This document shows, piece after piece, positions 9,193-17,563 of a stretch of DNA of 64,000 nt; the first letter of the stretch is position 1; every line of letters begins with the position of its first letter. The DNA comes from Aliiroseovarius sediminilitoris (GTDB lineage Bacteria; Pseudomonadota; Alphaproteobacteria; Rhodobacterales; Rhodobacteraceae). The translations under genes were made by a program, and so were the position numbers. The notes under the pieces are model-generated. The model was given only the letters and a program-made list of their open reading frames with translations. It ran no database searches and was not told the origin of the DNA. The DNA is taken from assembly GCF_900109955.1 (NCBI RefSeq), contig NZ_FOJB01000003.1:1-64000 (forward strand), read 5' to 3'.

Positions 9193-9428
9193 GGATCCCG
9201 TTCCTCAATATCTTGGTCAGCAATTGGTCAAACAGAGTCTGTATAATATGGTAACGTTTTTAGCAGACTTTCCTGGGCCAAGCCTACTGAAAATCCATTT
9301 CTTCTTACAAAAAAGGGCATCCTTCACTGGAAAGTGAAAGAAGTGTTCGCAAACCGGAAACGATCGGGCAACCAGAACACGATTAATACGCCTGCCGGAT
9401 CATTGCCGCCGGTCGGGGACGGTCTTGA

Positions 9429-11876
9429 TCAATTTGCGGCCTCTGTTCTGGCTTCGTTCAACCGCGCCACCTCTGCGTCGATGGTGGCCGCGAACTCGGG
9501 CAGGTTCTCGGGGTTCAGCATGGCTTTGACTTTGTCGAACTGGGCCAGCGCCTCTTCCGTCCGGTTTACAGCGGCATACGCCATCGCCAGATGATATTGC
9601 ACCGTCGTATTGGTTTCCAGCTTCTGAGCGGCGGGTTCCAGATATTCGATTGCCTCGTTGAAGTTTTGCAGGCGATAGGCAATCCAGCCGTAAGTATCCT
9701 GGAACGGGGCGACATCCGACCCGCGCAATCGGCGTGCGACAACATAGGCACGTTCAAGGCTATCCGTATCTTCGCGATGATCTGCCAAAAGGCTGGCAAG
9801 GTTGTTGGCAACGATCTGGTTGTTGCTGTCGGCAGCATAGAGTTGTTCATAGATCGCTATTGCACCATCAATGTCACCGGCCGTTTCAAGCTCTCCGGCC
9901 TCGATCCACATAAGCTCTGCGTTGTCGGGAAGTTTTGCGCGAGCGGCCTTCAAGGTCGCCATTGCCGCGTCCTGATCGCCATTGCCGCGATGCAGACGAT
10001 ACAAGGCGACCCAGACTTCTGGTCGTTGATCGTTTTCGTCCAGCAATCCGTCAAAGATGGACTGTGCCTCGGCCATGCGATTGCTTTGCACAAGAATGGA
10101 CGCCCGCACAAACCGCAGAACCGGCGCGTCGGGAGTCACCCCAAGCAACCCATCGACGTGAGCCAGGGCTTGATCGGTGTCACCCTGTTCCAAAAGGCGA
10201 CGAATGATCGCGATATCGGCGGAATCAACGCCCTCGGTGTCAGCCGAGACGGCTTCCAGAAACGCGTCAAGCTCGTCCTCGCGGTTCTGTGCAGACAGCA
10301 TCTGGGCGGTCAGATTGTTGGCAATTTCCGTCGTCTGTTCGGTGTCCAGTCCCCGCAAGGTCCGTGCAACATGGTCGCTGCGCCCCCAATCCTGCATCTC
10401 GATATAAAGGCTGCCCAACGCTGCCAGAAGTCTGACGTTGTTTGGTTGCACGCGCAACGCACCTAACAGGGCATCCTCGGCGGGACGAAGCTTGCCCTGA
10501 TTGACCAGATGCCGGGCATAGCGCAGACTTTCTTCGGAACCATTTCCGGAATTCTCGACGGCAAGTGCCAGCATTTCCGACATCAGTTCCTTGTTGCCGT
10601 CGCGTTCATGGGCACGTGCCATCAGGGTCATGATTTCGGGGTCGTTGGGGGTGTCGGCCAGCGCCGCGCGCAGCGACACAATGGCGTCGCCTGTCTGGTC
10701 GTCTTCGATCAACCATTCAGCCCGCCGCTTCAATGCTTCGGAATGTGTGGCGTCTCGTTCCAGCACCTCCTCGATCAACGCGCGCGCACCGACCGGGTTG
10801 CCTGTGATATCAAGCATGCGCGCCAAGCCAACCTTGACATTGTCCGTCGCGTCCGATGGTTCTTCGGTCTCAAGGATATTCTGCATCTCGGCGATCGCCT
10901 CATCCCGTGCGCCGATATCGAAATTGATCGAGGCGCGCAACGACCGATAGACGGGCTGAAGCCCTCCATCTTCAGCAATCAGCTTATCAAGTTCTGCCTT
11001 GGCGGCGTCGTTGCCGCGAAACTCGACCATAAAGCGGATCAGCGTCGCTCCGTCCTCGGGATTTTCATCTTGGGGGTCAACACGATCGCGGAGCAGAGCT
11101 TCAGCCTCATCCACGTTGCCGTGCGTAATGTGCCATTGCACCAGCGCCGCCAGGATCTGCCTGTCTTCCGGGAAAGTTTCAACCATTTGTGTCAGCTGAT
11201 CTTTCACGGCAGTGGATGCGTTGGTTGTATACAGAATGCGAAGCCGTTTTTGCAGAAGTTCAAGGTTTTTGGGGTCTATTTCCAGCGCGTCGTCCACGGA
11301 CGCCAAGGCGTTGTTCCAGTCCTTCATCCGGATATAATCGTCGATCAGCAATCGGCGCAGACCCAGATGTGTGGGATCTTGCTCCAGCAGGTCAGTGGCG
11401 GCGGATTTTGCTTCGATGCGGGCGGTTTCGTTTCCGGCGATCACCGCATCACGATAAGCAAGCGCCGCGACAGCAATTCGAACTTTCAGATCGTCGGGCG
11501 CAAGCGTGGCTGCATATTCTCCGTGGCGGCGCAACTCGTCCCAGTTTCCATTTTCCAAAGCCATTTCCGCCAGAGATATCCGGCCTTCCAGGTCATCAGG
11601 ATATTGCTCGACGAGCCGAAGATACTGGCTATACGCCTCGGCGATTTCACCGGCGTCCCACTGCATCTTGGCATAGGTCAAACGTGCTTCGCGGTGTTTG
11701 CCGTTCAGGCTGAAAACGTTCTGGAACTCGACGCCCGCACGTGCAGTATCGCCGTTTTCAAGATGCTCAAGCGCGGCCTTGAAATGTTCTTCGGCGCGTT
11801 CTTCGGATGTTTGACAGCCTGCAAGAACGGTCAGGGTGAAAGCGAGGAAAATACCGGGAAGGAAACGAAGGGTCAT
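9429..11876 (-). CDS. Large TPR-repeat lipoprotein of the exosortase/EPS system (PrsT-like)
   Basis: About 815 residues from ATG 11876, placing a signal peptide and lipobox (LTVLAGC) at the N terminus; a GTG three codons earlier is also possible. The mature protein is almost entirely helix-turn-helix TPR units (for example residues 35-110 and most of 300-790), acidic, with no catalytic motif. Large TPR lipoproteins are regular partners of exosortase/PEP-CTERM polysaccharide loci, where they are thought to act as periplasmic scaffolds in synthesis or export. It lies between the exosortase and the VPLPA-CTERM gene, all on the minus strand. A perfect palindrome (11931-11947) lies about 55 bases upstream. 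Confidence 0.85.
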   Translation of the reverse strand: MTLRFLPGIFLAFTLTVLAGCQTSEERAEEHFKAALEHLENGDTARAGVEFQNVFSLNGKHREARLTYAKMQWDAGEIAEAYSQYLRLVEQYPDDLEGRISLAEMALENGNWDELRRHGEYAATLAPDDLKVRIAVAALAYRDAVIAGNETARIEAKSAATDLLEQDPTHLGLRRLLIDDYIRMKDWNNALASVDDALEIDPKNLELLQKRLRILYTTNASTAVKDQLTQMVETFPEDRQILAALVQWHITHGNVDEAEALLRDRVDPQDENPEDGATLIRFMVEFRGNDAAKAELDKLIAEDGGLQPVYRSLRASINFDIGARDEAIAEMQNILETEEPSDATDNVKVGLARMLDITGNPVGARALIEEVLERDATHSEALKRRAEWLIEDDQTGDAIVSLRAALADTPNDPEIMTLMARAHERDGNKELMSEMLALAVENSGNGSEESLRYARHLVNQGKLRPAEDALLGALRVQPNNVRLLAALGSLYIEMQDWGRSDHVARTLRGLDTEQTTEIANNLTAQMLSAQNREDELDAFLEAVSADTEGVDSADIAIIRRLLEQGDTDQALAHVDGLLGVTPDAPVLRFVRASILVQSNRMAEAQSIFDGLLDENDQRPEVWVALYRLHRGNGDQDAAMATLKAARAKLPDNAELMWIEAGELETAGDIDGAIAIYEQLYAADSNNQIVANNLASLLADHREDTDSLERAYVVARRLRGSDVAPFQDTYGWIAYRLQNFNEAIEYLEPAAQKLETNTTVQYHLAMAYAAVNRTEEALAQFDKVKAMLNPENLPEFAATIDAEVARLNEARTEAAN

Positions 11877-11930
11877 GGATGTCACAAAGCTCTGATAATT
11901 AGGGCGCGCGCGCGGCGTGCAATGCGTCAA

Positions 11931-11947
11931 ATGTGTTTATAACACAT
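11931..11947. promoter_or_regulatory. Palindromic operator-like site upstream of the TPR lipoprotein gene
   Basis: ATGTGTT-TAT-AACACAT is a 7-bp perfect inverted repeat with a 3-base centre in AT-rich sequence, 55 bases before the TPR gene start. It is not followed by a T run, so it resembles a dimeric regulator site. Confidence 0.4.
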
Positions 11948-12043
11948 CTCTATACAATGTCTTTTCACGAAAACAGGCAAGATCGGTGCAGACAATCGCT
12001 GTTCTGTCCGGCGTCATATTACTGTCAAAAGTGTTACAGAAAT

Positions 12044-12073
12044 AAAAAAGGGCCGAGAAATCGGCCCTTTTTT
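12044..12073 (-). terminator. Rho-independent terminator after the VPLPA-CTERM gene
   Basis: A GGGCCGA/TCGGCCC stem extended by A6/T6 arms around the tetraloop GAAA. It starts about 20 bases after the VPLPA-CTERM stop. The A and T runs on both sides make it look bidirectional. It separates the VPLPA-CTERM transcript from the TPR gene. Confidence 0.92.
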
Positions 12074-12093
12074 CTGACGCATGATCGTGCTGA

Positions 12094-12663
12094 TCAGGCG
12101 GCTTTTTTACGCTTGCGCGACAGTGCGCCAAGACCGGCCAGACCGCCAAGCAGCAGGAAGCCAGCAGCCGGCAGCGGAACTGGTGCGACCTTGAAGCTCT
12201 TGATGCGGAAGTTGTCGAAGATTCCGTCAGCAGCGACCGTAAACGACGTCGCAACCGGCTTCCCGAAGTAATAGGGGTTGCTGTTGGATTCATCGGCGAC
12301 TTTAACGCCATTGACATAAATGTCAGCGTCATCGCTTCCGCTGAAATACGAGAATGTCACCGACACCAGGCGCACCGCACGGTCGAAGGTGAATGTAATG
12401 GCTTCATCAACAAGCCCATCCAATTGCGAATTGGAGTCGAGAAACCCGGTAACACCAAGACCCGCAGAAGTCTGAGTCAGATAGTCATTGGTTGGACCCC
12501 AACGCCACGGGTCGATATTGCCCGAAACCGTTCCCGACGAGAATGAGCCATACTGGCCCAGCGAAGTCACGTCGCCCCCGGTTCTTAGATCAACAACCGT
12601 TGCAGCACTGGCGGCGGTCGCCATCATGCCCACAACAGCTGTAGTTGCTAGAAGTTTTTTCAT
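12094..12663 (-). CDS. VPLPA-CTERM sorting-domain secreted protein
   Basis: 189 residues. An N-terminal signal peptide (MKKLLATTAVVGMMATAASA) is followed by about 140 residues of predicted beta-sandwich (TFTFDRAVRLVSVTFSYF, then DADIYVNGVKV). The end is a classic sorting tail: VPLPAAGFLLLGGLAGLGAL as VPLPA motif plus TM helix, then RKRKKAA. Such proteins are exported by Sec, cleaved by the matching exosortase and delivered to the surface or EPS matrix. The likely enzyme is the XrtD protein encoded at 7591-9192. AAGAAGG lies 9 bases before the ATG. A strong terminator follows, so it is a single-gene transcript, suited to high expression. Confidence 0.93.
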   Translation of the reverse strand: MKKLLATTAVVGMMATAASAATVVDLRTGGDVTSLGQYGSFSSGTVSGNIDPWRWGPTNDYLTQTSAGLGVTGFLDSNSQLDGLVDEAITFTFDRAVRLVSVTFSYFSGSDDADIYVNGVKVADESNSNPYYFGKPVATSFTVAADGIFDNFRIKSFKVAPVPLPAAGFLLLGGLAGLGALSRKRKKAA

Positions 12664-12883
12664 ACTCTTACCCTTCTTATGAATTGCTCAAATAAACCCA
12701 AGCTCACTCGTTCAAAAAATACACCACCAAGGAAAAGCTATCATGTGATAAAGCCGGTGTCACTCAGAATTTAGGCAATTTTGTGCCGAATAAGGCAAGA
12801 ATGAGACTTTTCAATTGTATAGTCGTGGCTTGTTCGGGCGGTAGGTTCAAACTGTATACGAAAACGAAACAATGAGTGCGTGA
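12664..12883. promoter_or_regulatory. Leader/promoter region of the VPLPA-CTERM gene
   Basis: 220 AT-rich bases upstream of the VPLPA-CTERM gene. No clear -35/-10 pair could be fixed by eye. The far end carries a TGTATAC-N2-AAAC-N-AAACAAT element (12853-12873) that also occurs at 56316-56336 in the upstream region of the export genes. Confidence 0.4.
12853..12873. promoter_or_regulatory. Shared 21-bp element, copy A
   Basis: TGTATAC-GA-AAAC-G-AAACAAT, matching copy B at 56316-56336 at 18 of 21 positions. Both copies lie in non-coding, AT-rich sequence upstream of exopolysaccharide/exosortase genes. A common regulator site is possible but unproven. Confidence 0.35.
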
Positions 12884-14515
12884 TTACTGGGTTTGCTGGA
12901 CAACCGCAGGCAGGCCATCGACGCCCTCGACAATTGGGTAACGAGGCTGTTTTCCACCGGTTTTTCCTTCTGCATCAAAGCTCTGCTCTCCAAACTCGGA
13001 CCGCCGCACCCAGCCCGTCAGTGATGTCCCATCATAAGTGAAATCATCAGCCCAGTCTGTTCTGGGAAACACAACAGGGTCAAAGATTTGACCGTCCCGA
13101 GCTGTGCGCACCAGCCGGGTGATTCGCATATCTGCCTCTGGCCCCGGTGAGTAGTAGCGCGTTTCATGATCGGGAAGCAGAACCGACAGGAATGCCGGTG
13201 CGCTGTCATAGACCCCGTTGTAAGCGATCACTGCAATATCGACACGACTGGATGACACATCATCCGATCCGGCGACAATACTGGGCCCCTGCCAGCCAAT
13301 CGTGATCCGCGCCGAGGTTCCGGTGTCGTCCAGTGGTGCGATAGTGACCTGCCTGCGGTCGCCGCGCAAAAGCACCCAATTGAAGGTCAGGGGGCGGCCA
13401 TTGGGGTCGACGGTGTCTTTGGCGGACAAAACCATTTCGCGTTTGTAGCGATGACTGCGCCAAACACGCGCGATCGCTGAAGGCGTATCAAACAACCGTT
13501 CGGACAGACCATCGCCAAACACGTCGACCCCCGGTTGGTTCTCGGGTTCCTCCAGAACCGACAGTTGGACCATCGGCGGGATATTGTCAGGCTGTATGGC
13601 GTTGGCGAGGGCAACCAATCGTTCAAGGTTGATCCCCTCAGCCGGGAACGCCGTGGGGTGGGCGACAGCGGCCAGATAGGCCCCACGTTCGCGCACCTGA
13701 TTGCGACTTCGACGAAACACCATCTGAACCGTCGATGCCAACAATCCCGTTTCCATCAATCGCGCCTTTGTATCGGGGCGAAATGCGGCAAGGATCATCG
13801 CCAAGGCTTCCAAATGCGGTTGATCCGAGCCGGACGACCCCTGAGAAATGATGTAATAGGGTGTATTGGCCGGAAGCATGTCCTTTCCGCCGGGTTCATG
13901 ATCTCGATAGGACGGATAGACGTGGATCTGCCCGTTCACGTAATTCTGATATAGGGCCTCGGCCCCAACGGGCTGCATCCCTGTCAGAACCATTCGCGGC
14001 ACGGAGCGCGCAAACGGGCCAGCCGTCAAAGCGGTCGAGGAATTGCCGATCACCGGGACATCGAACAACAGTCCGACGGCGGCGCCATAATCTATATTCT
14101 GATCCCGCAACACCGGGTGATACAGCAACTCGGTCAGCTGTGGGTGAGCCTTCACATTCAATCGGGAATGGCCCCGATCGCGATTGTCGTACAGGTCGCC
14201 GCGATTGCCTGCCGCCTTGCCCTGCGCGACCAGTTGCGCAAGCAACTGATGGCCGCGTTTTTTCTTTTTGGGCCCAAGGACTGGGGCGTTGGTCAGGGTG
14301 GGAAATGTGACCCGGACGGTCGGGCGGTCGGTCAGCGGCGGTGGGGGCAGATGCACCGGCGCAAGATAGGCGACGCCGCCATTGACCACCACAGGGGCGG
14401 GATCGGTTTCGCCCAGGCTCCACGCCTCGTTCTGCGCCCAGGCTGGCGAAGCGACGGACAGAAACAGCCCTGCGACAAGGACCGGAACGGGGGATATTCC
14501 GCCAGCCGCCCACAT
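12884..14515 (-). CDS. Uncharacterised secreted protein with PKD-like segment
   Basis: 543 residues. The signal peptide ends in ASPAWAQ near residue 27. A Pro-rich segment and a lysine cluster (GPKKKKRGHQ, residues ~82-91) follow, then an unusual conserved-looking stretch GNRGDLYDNRDRGHSRLNV. Residues ~385-455 resemble a PKD/immunoglobulin-like fold (DTVDPNGRPLTFNWVLLRGD, then YNGVYDSAPAFLSVLLP). No catalytic family was recognised. ATG 14515 is 4 bases after the stop of the 101-residue membrane-protein gene, so the two are translationally coupled. Position beside the VPLPA-CTERM/XrtD module suggests a matrix or surface protein, but it has no sorting tail itself. Function unknown. Confidence 0.7.
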   Translation of the reverse strand: MWAAGGISPVPVLVAGLFLSVASPAWAQNEAWSLGETDPAPVVVNGGVAYLAPVHLPPPPLTDRPTVRVTFPTLTNAPVLGPKKKKRGHQLLAQLVAQGKAAGNRGDLYDNRDRGHSRLNVKAHPQLTELLYHPVLRDQNIDYGAAVGLLFDVPVIGNSSTALTAGPFARSVPRMVLTGMQPVGAEALYQNYVNGQIHVYPSYRDHEPGGKDMLPANTPYYIISQGSSGSDQPHLEALAMILAAFRPDTKARLMETGLLASTVQMVFRRSRNQVRERGAYLAAVAHPTAFPAEGINLERLVALANAIQPDNIPPMVQLSVLEEPENQPGVDVFGDGLSERLFDTPSAIARVWRSHRYKREMVLSAKDTVDPNGRPLTFNWVLLRGDRRQVTIAPLDDTGTSARITIGWQGPSIVAGSDDVSSSRVDIAVIAYNGVYDSAPAFLSVLLPDHETRYYSPGPEADMRITRLVRTARDGQIFDPVVFPRTDWADDFTYDGTSLTGWVRRSEFGEQSFDAEGKTGGKQPRYPIVEGVDGLPAVVQQTQ

Positions 14516-14519
14516 GACA

Positions 14520-14825
14520 TCACCGATCCAGCAGAGGGCGGTGGCCGCGCAATCGCCAGCCTTGCCCCACAGCCGCAGTCATCAGGAATGGCCCCGTGAT
14601 TTCATACACCCGCGAACGCGCATCCAACGCGCCGCTATCGGCGACGTGAAACAGCTCGAACAACCCCAGCGCGGCAAGTCCCGACAGGGCCAACCAGATA
14701 TCCGATAGCGATCCGCGCTGGCCGTTGATGATCCAGATCACCCAGCCGGGGGCGGTCGGGTCTCCGACCCGGGGGTGCCCGGACGATGTTGCACAGGTCA
14801 GATCGGTCGTCGGCGTGGCTGGCAT
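14520..14825 (-). CDS. Small membrane protein coupled to the secreted protein gene
   Basis: 101 residues with two hydrophobic segments (about GWVIWII and LSDIWLALSGLAALGLFELF, then a weaker one near YEITGPFLMTAAVG). GAGAAG precedes ATG 14825. The stop lies 4 bases before the downstream start. No family recognised. It could assist export or anchoring of the 543-residue protein; this is only inferred from coupling. Confidence 0.5.
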   Translation of the reverse strand: MPATPTTDLTCATSSGHPRVGDPTAPGWVIWIINGQRGSLSDIWLALSGLAALGLFELFHVADSGALDARSRVYEITGPFLMTAAVGQGWRLRGHRPLLDR

Positions 14826-14958
14826 AAGATGCGGCTTCTCAAATAAAATAGAACAGAATCACAAGGTAATGTGGTCATAATACTATAAACGCGGGCTTTT
14901 GCCTTGTGCCGACATGGCATCCGCCCGCCATCGACCACCACGGGGATAAGCCACGACC

Positions 14959-16089
14959 ATGAACGCCTTGGATACTTATGACGTTGACACGGTGGTTGCG
15001 GGGGGTGGCGTGATCGGCATCGCGATTGCCCGCGCGCTGTCTCTGGCCGGGCGCGAGGTCTGGCTGCTTGAGAAGAACGCCCAGATCGGCGAAGAGACCA
15101 GCGCCCGCAATTCCGAAGTCATCCACGCAGGCATCTATTACGACCAAGGCTCGTTGAAAGCGCACCATTGCGTGCGTGGCAAGGCGCTTTTGTATAGGTA
15201 TTGTGCCGACAGAGGTGTGCCCCATCGACGTTGTGGCAAGCTGATTGTTGCAGCTTTGCAAGACGAGGTGCCGCGCCTTGCGGGCATCGCCGAGCGCGCG
15301 GCGATGAACGGCGTCAGCGACCTGCGACCCCTGAGTGCCGCCGAGGCGTTGGAGATGGAGCCAGAGCTGAACGTGAAGGCGGCGCTGTGGTCGCCGTCGA
15401 CCGGGATCGTGGACAGTCACGCCCTGATGCTGGCCCTGCTGGGCGAGGCCGAGGCACACGGCACCACGACCGCCCTGCGCGCACCCATCACCGGTGGGGC
15501 GTTGGGGTCGGATGGTCGGATCACCCTTGAAATCAATGGCGATGAACCTCTGCGGTTGCGTGCGCGGTCTTTCGTGAATGCCGCCGGGCTGTGGTCTTCG
15601 GAACTGATGCGCGCCATCGACGGCCTGCCGCCGCCGCCCGAACTGTCCCTTGTGAAAGGCAACTATTTTCGGCTGGGGCGCAAGGCACCGTTTTCGACCC
15701 TTATCTATCCGGTGCCACGTGATGGCGGGCTGGGCGTTCACCTGACGCTGGACATGGGGGGGCAGGCGAAATTCGGGCCGGACACAGAGTGGTTGGGGTC
15801 AAACGATCCCGCGCAGATCGACTATGCCGTCAGCACCGACCGGCGTGGTGCGTTTGCGGACGCGATCCGGCAATACTGGCCCGCGATCACCGATGCCGAC
15901 CTTGTTCCCGGCTATTCCGGGGTTCGCCCCAAGTTGGCGGGTGCTGCGTATCCAGATTTCTGTATCAAGGGGCCAAACGATCACGGCCTTGGGCAGCATG
16001 TGTTTCTTTATGGGATTGAATCACCCGGCTTAACCTCTTGTCTTTCGATCGCGCAACATGTCGCTGATCTGCTGACCGACGAGGGTTGA
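14959..16089 (+). CDS. FAD-dependent oxidoreductase, L-2-hydroxyglutarate oxidase (LhgO)-like
   Basis: 376 residues of the DAO fold. A Rossmann FAD site (VVAGGGVIGIAIARALSLAG) is followed by the very characteristic ARNSEVIHAGIYY segment of L-2-hydroxyglutarate dehydrogenase/oxidase (LhgO, L2HGDH) proteins, and a C-terminal GYSGVRPKLAG element. The family reaction is oxidation of L-2-hydroxyglutarate to 2-oxoglutarate, a metabolite-repair step, with electrons going to the membrane quinone pool. GGGGA lies 12 bases before ATG 14959. It is divergent from the small membrane protein gene and has no obvious link to polysaccharide synthesis. A paralogue oxidising another 2-hydroxy acid is possible. 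Confidence 0.8.
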   Translation: MNALDTYDVDTVVAGGGVIGIAIARALSLAGREVWLLEKNAQIGEETSARNSEVIHAGIYYDQGSLKAHHCVRGKALLYRYCADRGVPHRRCGKLIVAALQDEVPRLAGIAERAAMNGVSDLRPLSAAEALEMEPELNVKAALWSPSTGIVDSHALMLALLGEAEAHGTTTALRAPITGGALGSDGRITLEINGDEPLRLRARSFVNAAGLWSSELMRAIDGLPPPPELSLVKGNYFRLGRKAPFSTLIYPVPRDGGLGVHLTLDMGGQAKFGPDTEWLGSNDPAQIDYAVSTDRRGAFADAIRQYWPAITDADLVPGYSGVRPKLAGAAYPDFCIKGPNDHGLGQHVFLYGIESPGLTSCLSIAQHVADLLTDEG

Positions 16090-16298
16090 CCGGGGCAGGT
16101 CGTTTGCATCCATCGACCACACATAATCAAGTTATACACGGGCAGCATTCAGAGGACATCGGTGACAAGATACTTGCCGAAAAGCTGTGAGGCGCTTATT
16201 AAAAAGAGATGCTCGGCGAAAAATTATTGTTGCCAGAGCACTGTTTAACAGCGCGAAATAGATTTTAGAACACTTTGTTGTCAACCCGAGGTCTTACC
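16090..16298. other. AT-rich intergenic region upstream of the leader ORF/glycosyltransferase
   Basis: About 210 bases, clearly richer in A+T than the genes on either side. It must hold the promoter for the following glycosyltransferase, but no confident -35/-10 could be assigned. No RNA-like structure was recognised. Confidence 0.4.
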
Positions 16299-16388
16299 AT
16301 GCATACATCCGGTGCCGTCAATCCGTCGAGAATTCAGCGAGCAATTGCGACCCGTGTAGCCTCGGTGATCAGGGGTGGTGCTCTCTAG
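16299..16388 (+). CDS. Putative 29-residue leader peptide
   Basis: ATG 16299 follows CCCGAGG with a 7-base spacer, a good ribosome-binding site. The frame encodes MHTSGAVNPSRIQRAIATRV and nine more residues, ending with TAG at 16386-16388. One base later (C) comes ATG 16390 of the glycosyltransferase, so translation of the two would be coupled. The peptide is basic and has no run of a single amino acid, so classical attenuation is not supported. It could be a coupling leader or chance. Confidence 0.4.
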   Translation: MHTSGAVNPSRIQRAIATRVASVIRGGAL

Positions 16389-16389
16389 C

Positions 16390-17526
16390 ATGGGACAAGA
16401 GTCACATTCAGCGCGTATCGCATTGTTTTCACTAAGAAATAATGAGAACCACGTTTCCCGTTCACACGGCTATGAATTTGAAGATGCTATTGCTCGGGGC
16501 TTGGATGATGCGACGCTTTTCACTCCCGATCCCCTGCAAATGTCGTGGCCGCTTATCAAAGCCAAGCGATATCTGTCAGCACGCGTCGGGAAGGCGCTGC
16601 AATTGCCATCAGGGCTGAAGTCGGTCGAATTCTCGCAGGACTATGACCTTTTCTTTTACAGCATCGCACATCTGGAAGACCTTCATTTCCTGTCTTCCCT
16701 GAAAGGTTGGAGAACCCGGTCTTCCAAGGCGATTTGTTGGATACAAGAGCTTTGGCTACAGCGGCTGGACCAAATCCCCGCCCTTGTGGATCAACTGAAT
16801 ACGTTTGACCATGTGATCTGCTCGTTTGTCGAAACAGCACAGGTCTTGCGCGAGCGGTTGAACGTTCCGGTTCTGTATCTGCCGTGGGGCGTGGACATGA
16901 TGCGCTTTTGCCCCTATCCCAATCCGCCGCACCGCGCAATTGACATGCTGAGCATCGGCGTGGGCCATGCGAACACTCATAAAGCCCTAATTGATTTTGC
17001 GGACAAAACCGGGACGTTCTATTCGTATGAAACAATCTCTGGCCGTGCGATCATGCAGGACTATCGCGCGCACAGAGATAACTACATCGGACAGCTCAAA
17101 AGGGCGAAATACTTTTTCTCATACATCGCGAAAGTGGAACGGACCGAAGAGCGTGGCCGGCAGGTCGAGTTCGGACTGCGGTATCTGGAAGGCTTGGCGG
17201 CAGGTGCCGTTGTGTTGGGAAACCACATCGACAGCGATGCGTTCCGAAAGCATCTGGGTTGGGAAGACGCCGTGATCGAGACACCGTATGATTGCCCGAA
17301 TATCGGCGACATCATCGCCGCGCTTGAGAAAGACCCAAAGCGGCTTGCCAAGATCCGACAGCGCAATATCACCCAATGCTTGAAGCACCACGATCATCTT
17401 AACCGATGGGAAAAGGTGTTGGAGCTTGCCGGGTTGCCCACGCACCCCAAATTGGAGGCTCGTCGTGCCGCGTTGGCAGAACGCGTCAAGATGGCAGAAC
17501 AGACAAAAGAGAAGGCGACCACCTAA
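16390..17526 (+). CDS. Glycosyltransferase, CgeB/Glyco_trans_1_2-like
   Basis: 378 residues from ATG 16390, chosen because it directly follows the stop of the upstream leader frame; GTG at 16375 is the alternative. The protein has a GT-B look. The N-terminal half includes FYSIAHLEDLHFLSSL; the C-terminal half has the segment RQVEFGLRYLEGLAAGAVVLG, which fits the glycosyl-transferase group 1 type 2 domain where a conserved Glu binds the nucleotide sugar. The tail is highly charged (Lys/Glu-rich). Convergent with the epimerase gene at 17564. Probably an exopolysaccharide glycosyltransferase; specificity unknown. Confidence 0.65.
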   Translation: MGQESHSARIALFSLRNNENHVSRSHGYEFEDAIARGLDDATLFTPDPLQMSWPLIKAKRYLSARVGKALQLPSGLKSVEFSQDYDLFFYSIAHLEDLHFLSSLKGWRTRSSKAICWIQELWLQRLDQIPALVDQLNTFDHVICSFVETAQVLRERLNVPVLYLPWGVDMMRFCPYPNPPHRAIDMLSIGVGHANTHKALIDFADKTGTFYSYETISGRAIMQDYRAHRDNYIGQLKRAKYFFSYIAKVERTEERGRQVEFGLRYLEGLAAGAVVLGNHIDSDAFRKHLGWEDAVIETPYDCPNIGDIIAALEKDPKRLAKIRQRNITQCLKHHDHLNRWEKVLELAGLPTHPKLEARRAALAERVKMAEQTKEKATT

Positions 17527-17563
17527 GTGATCGCCTGACCTGTCGGTCCTGTTTGACGGGTTG

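Noticed and set aside
9323-9338. TTCACT-GGAA-AGTGAA hairpin as terminator of the TPR gene
   Set aside because: The stem is only six pairs, and the T run comes eight bases after the stem on the minus strand.
10509-11942. 477-codon plus-strand frame antisense to the TPR lipoprotein
   Set aside because: It mirrors a gene with a clear signal peptide and TPR pattern; its own translation is low-complexity and matches no family.
12780-12800. Sigma-54 promoter before the VPLPA-CTERM gene (GGCAC...TTGC on the minus strand)
   Set aside because: The GG-to-GC distance is one base too short for a -24/-12 promoter.
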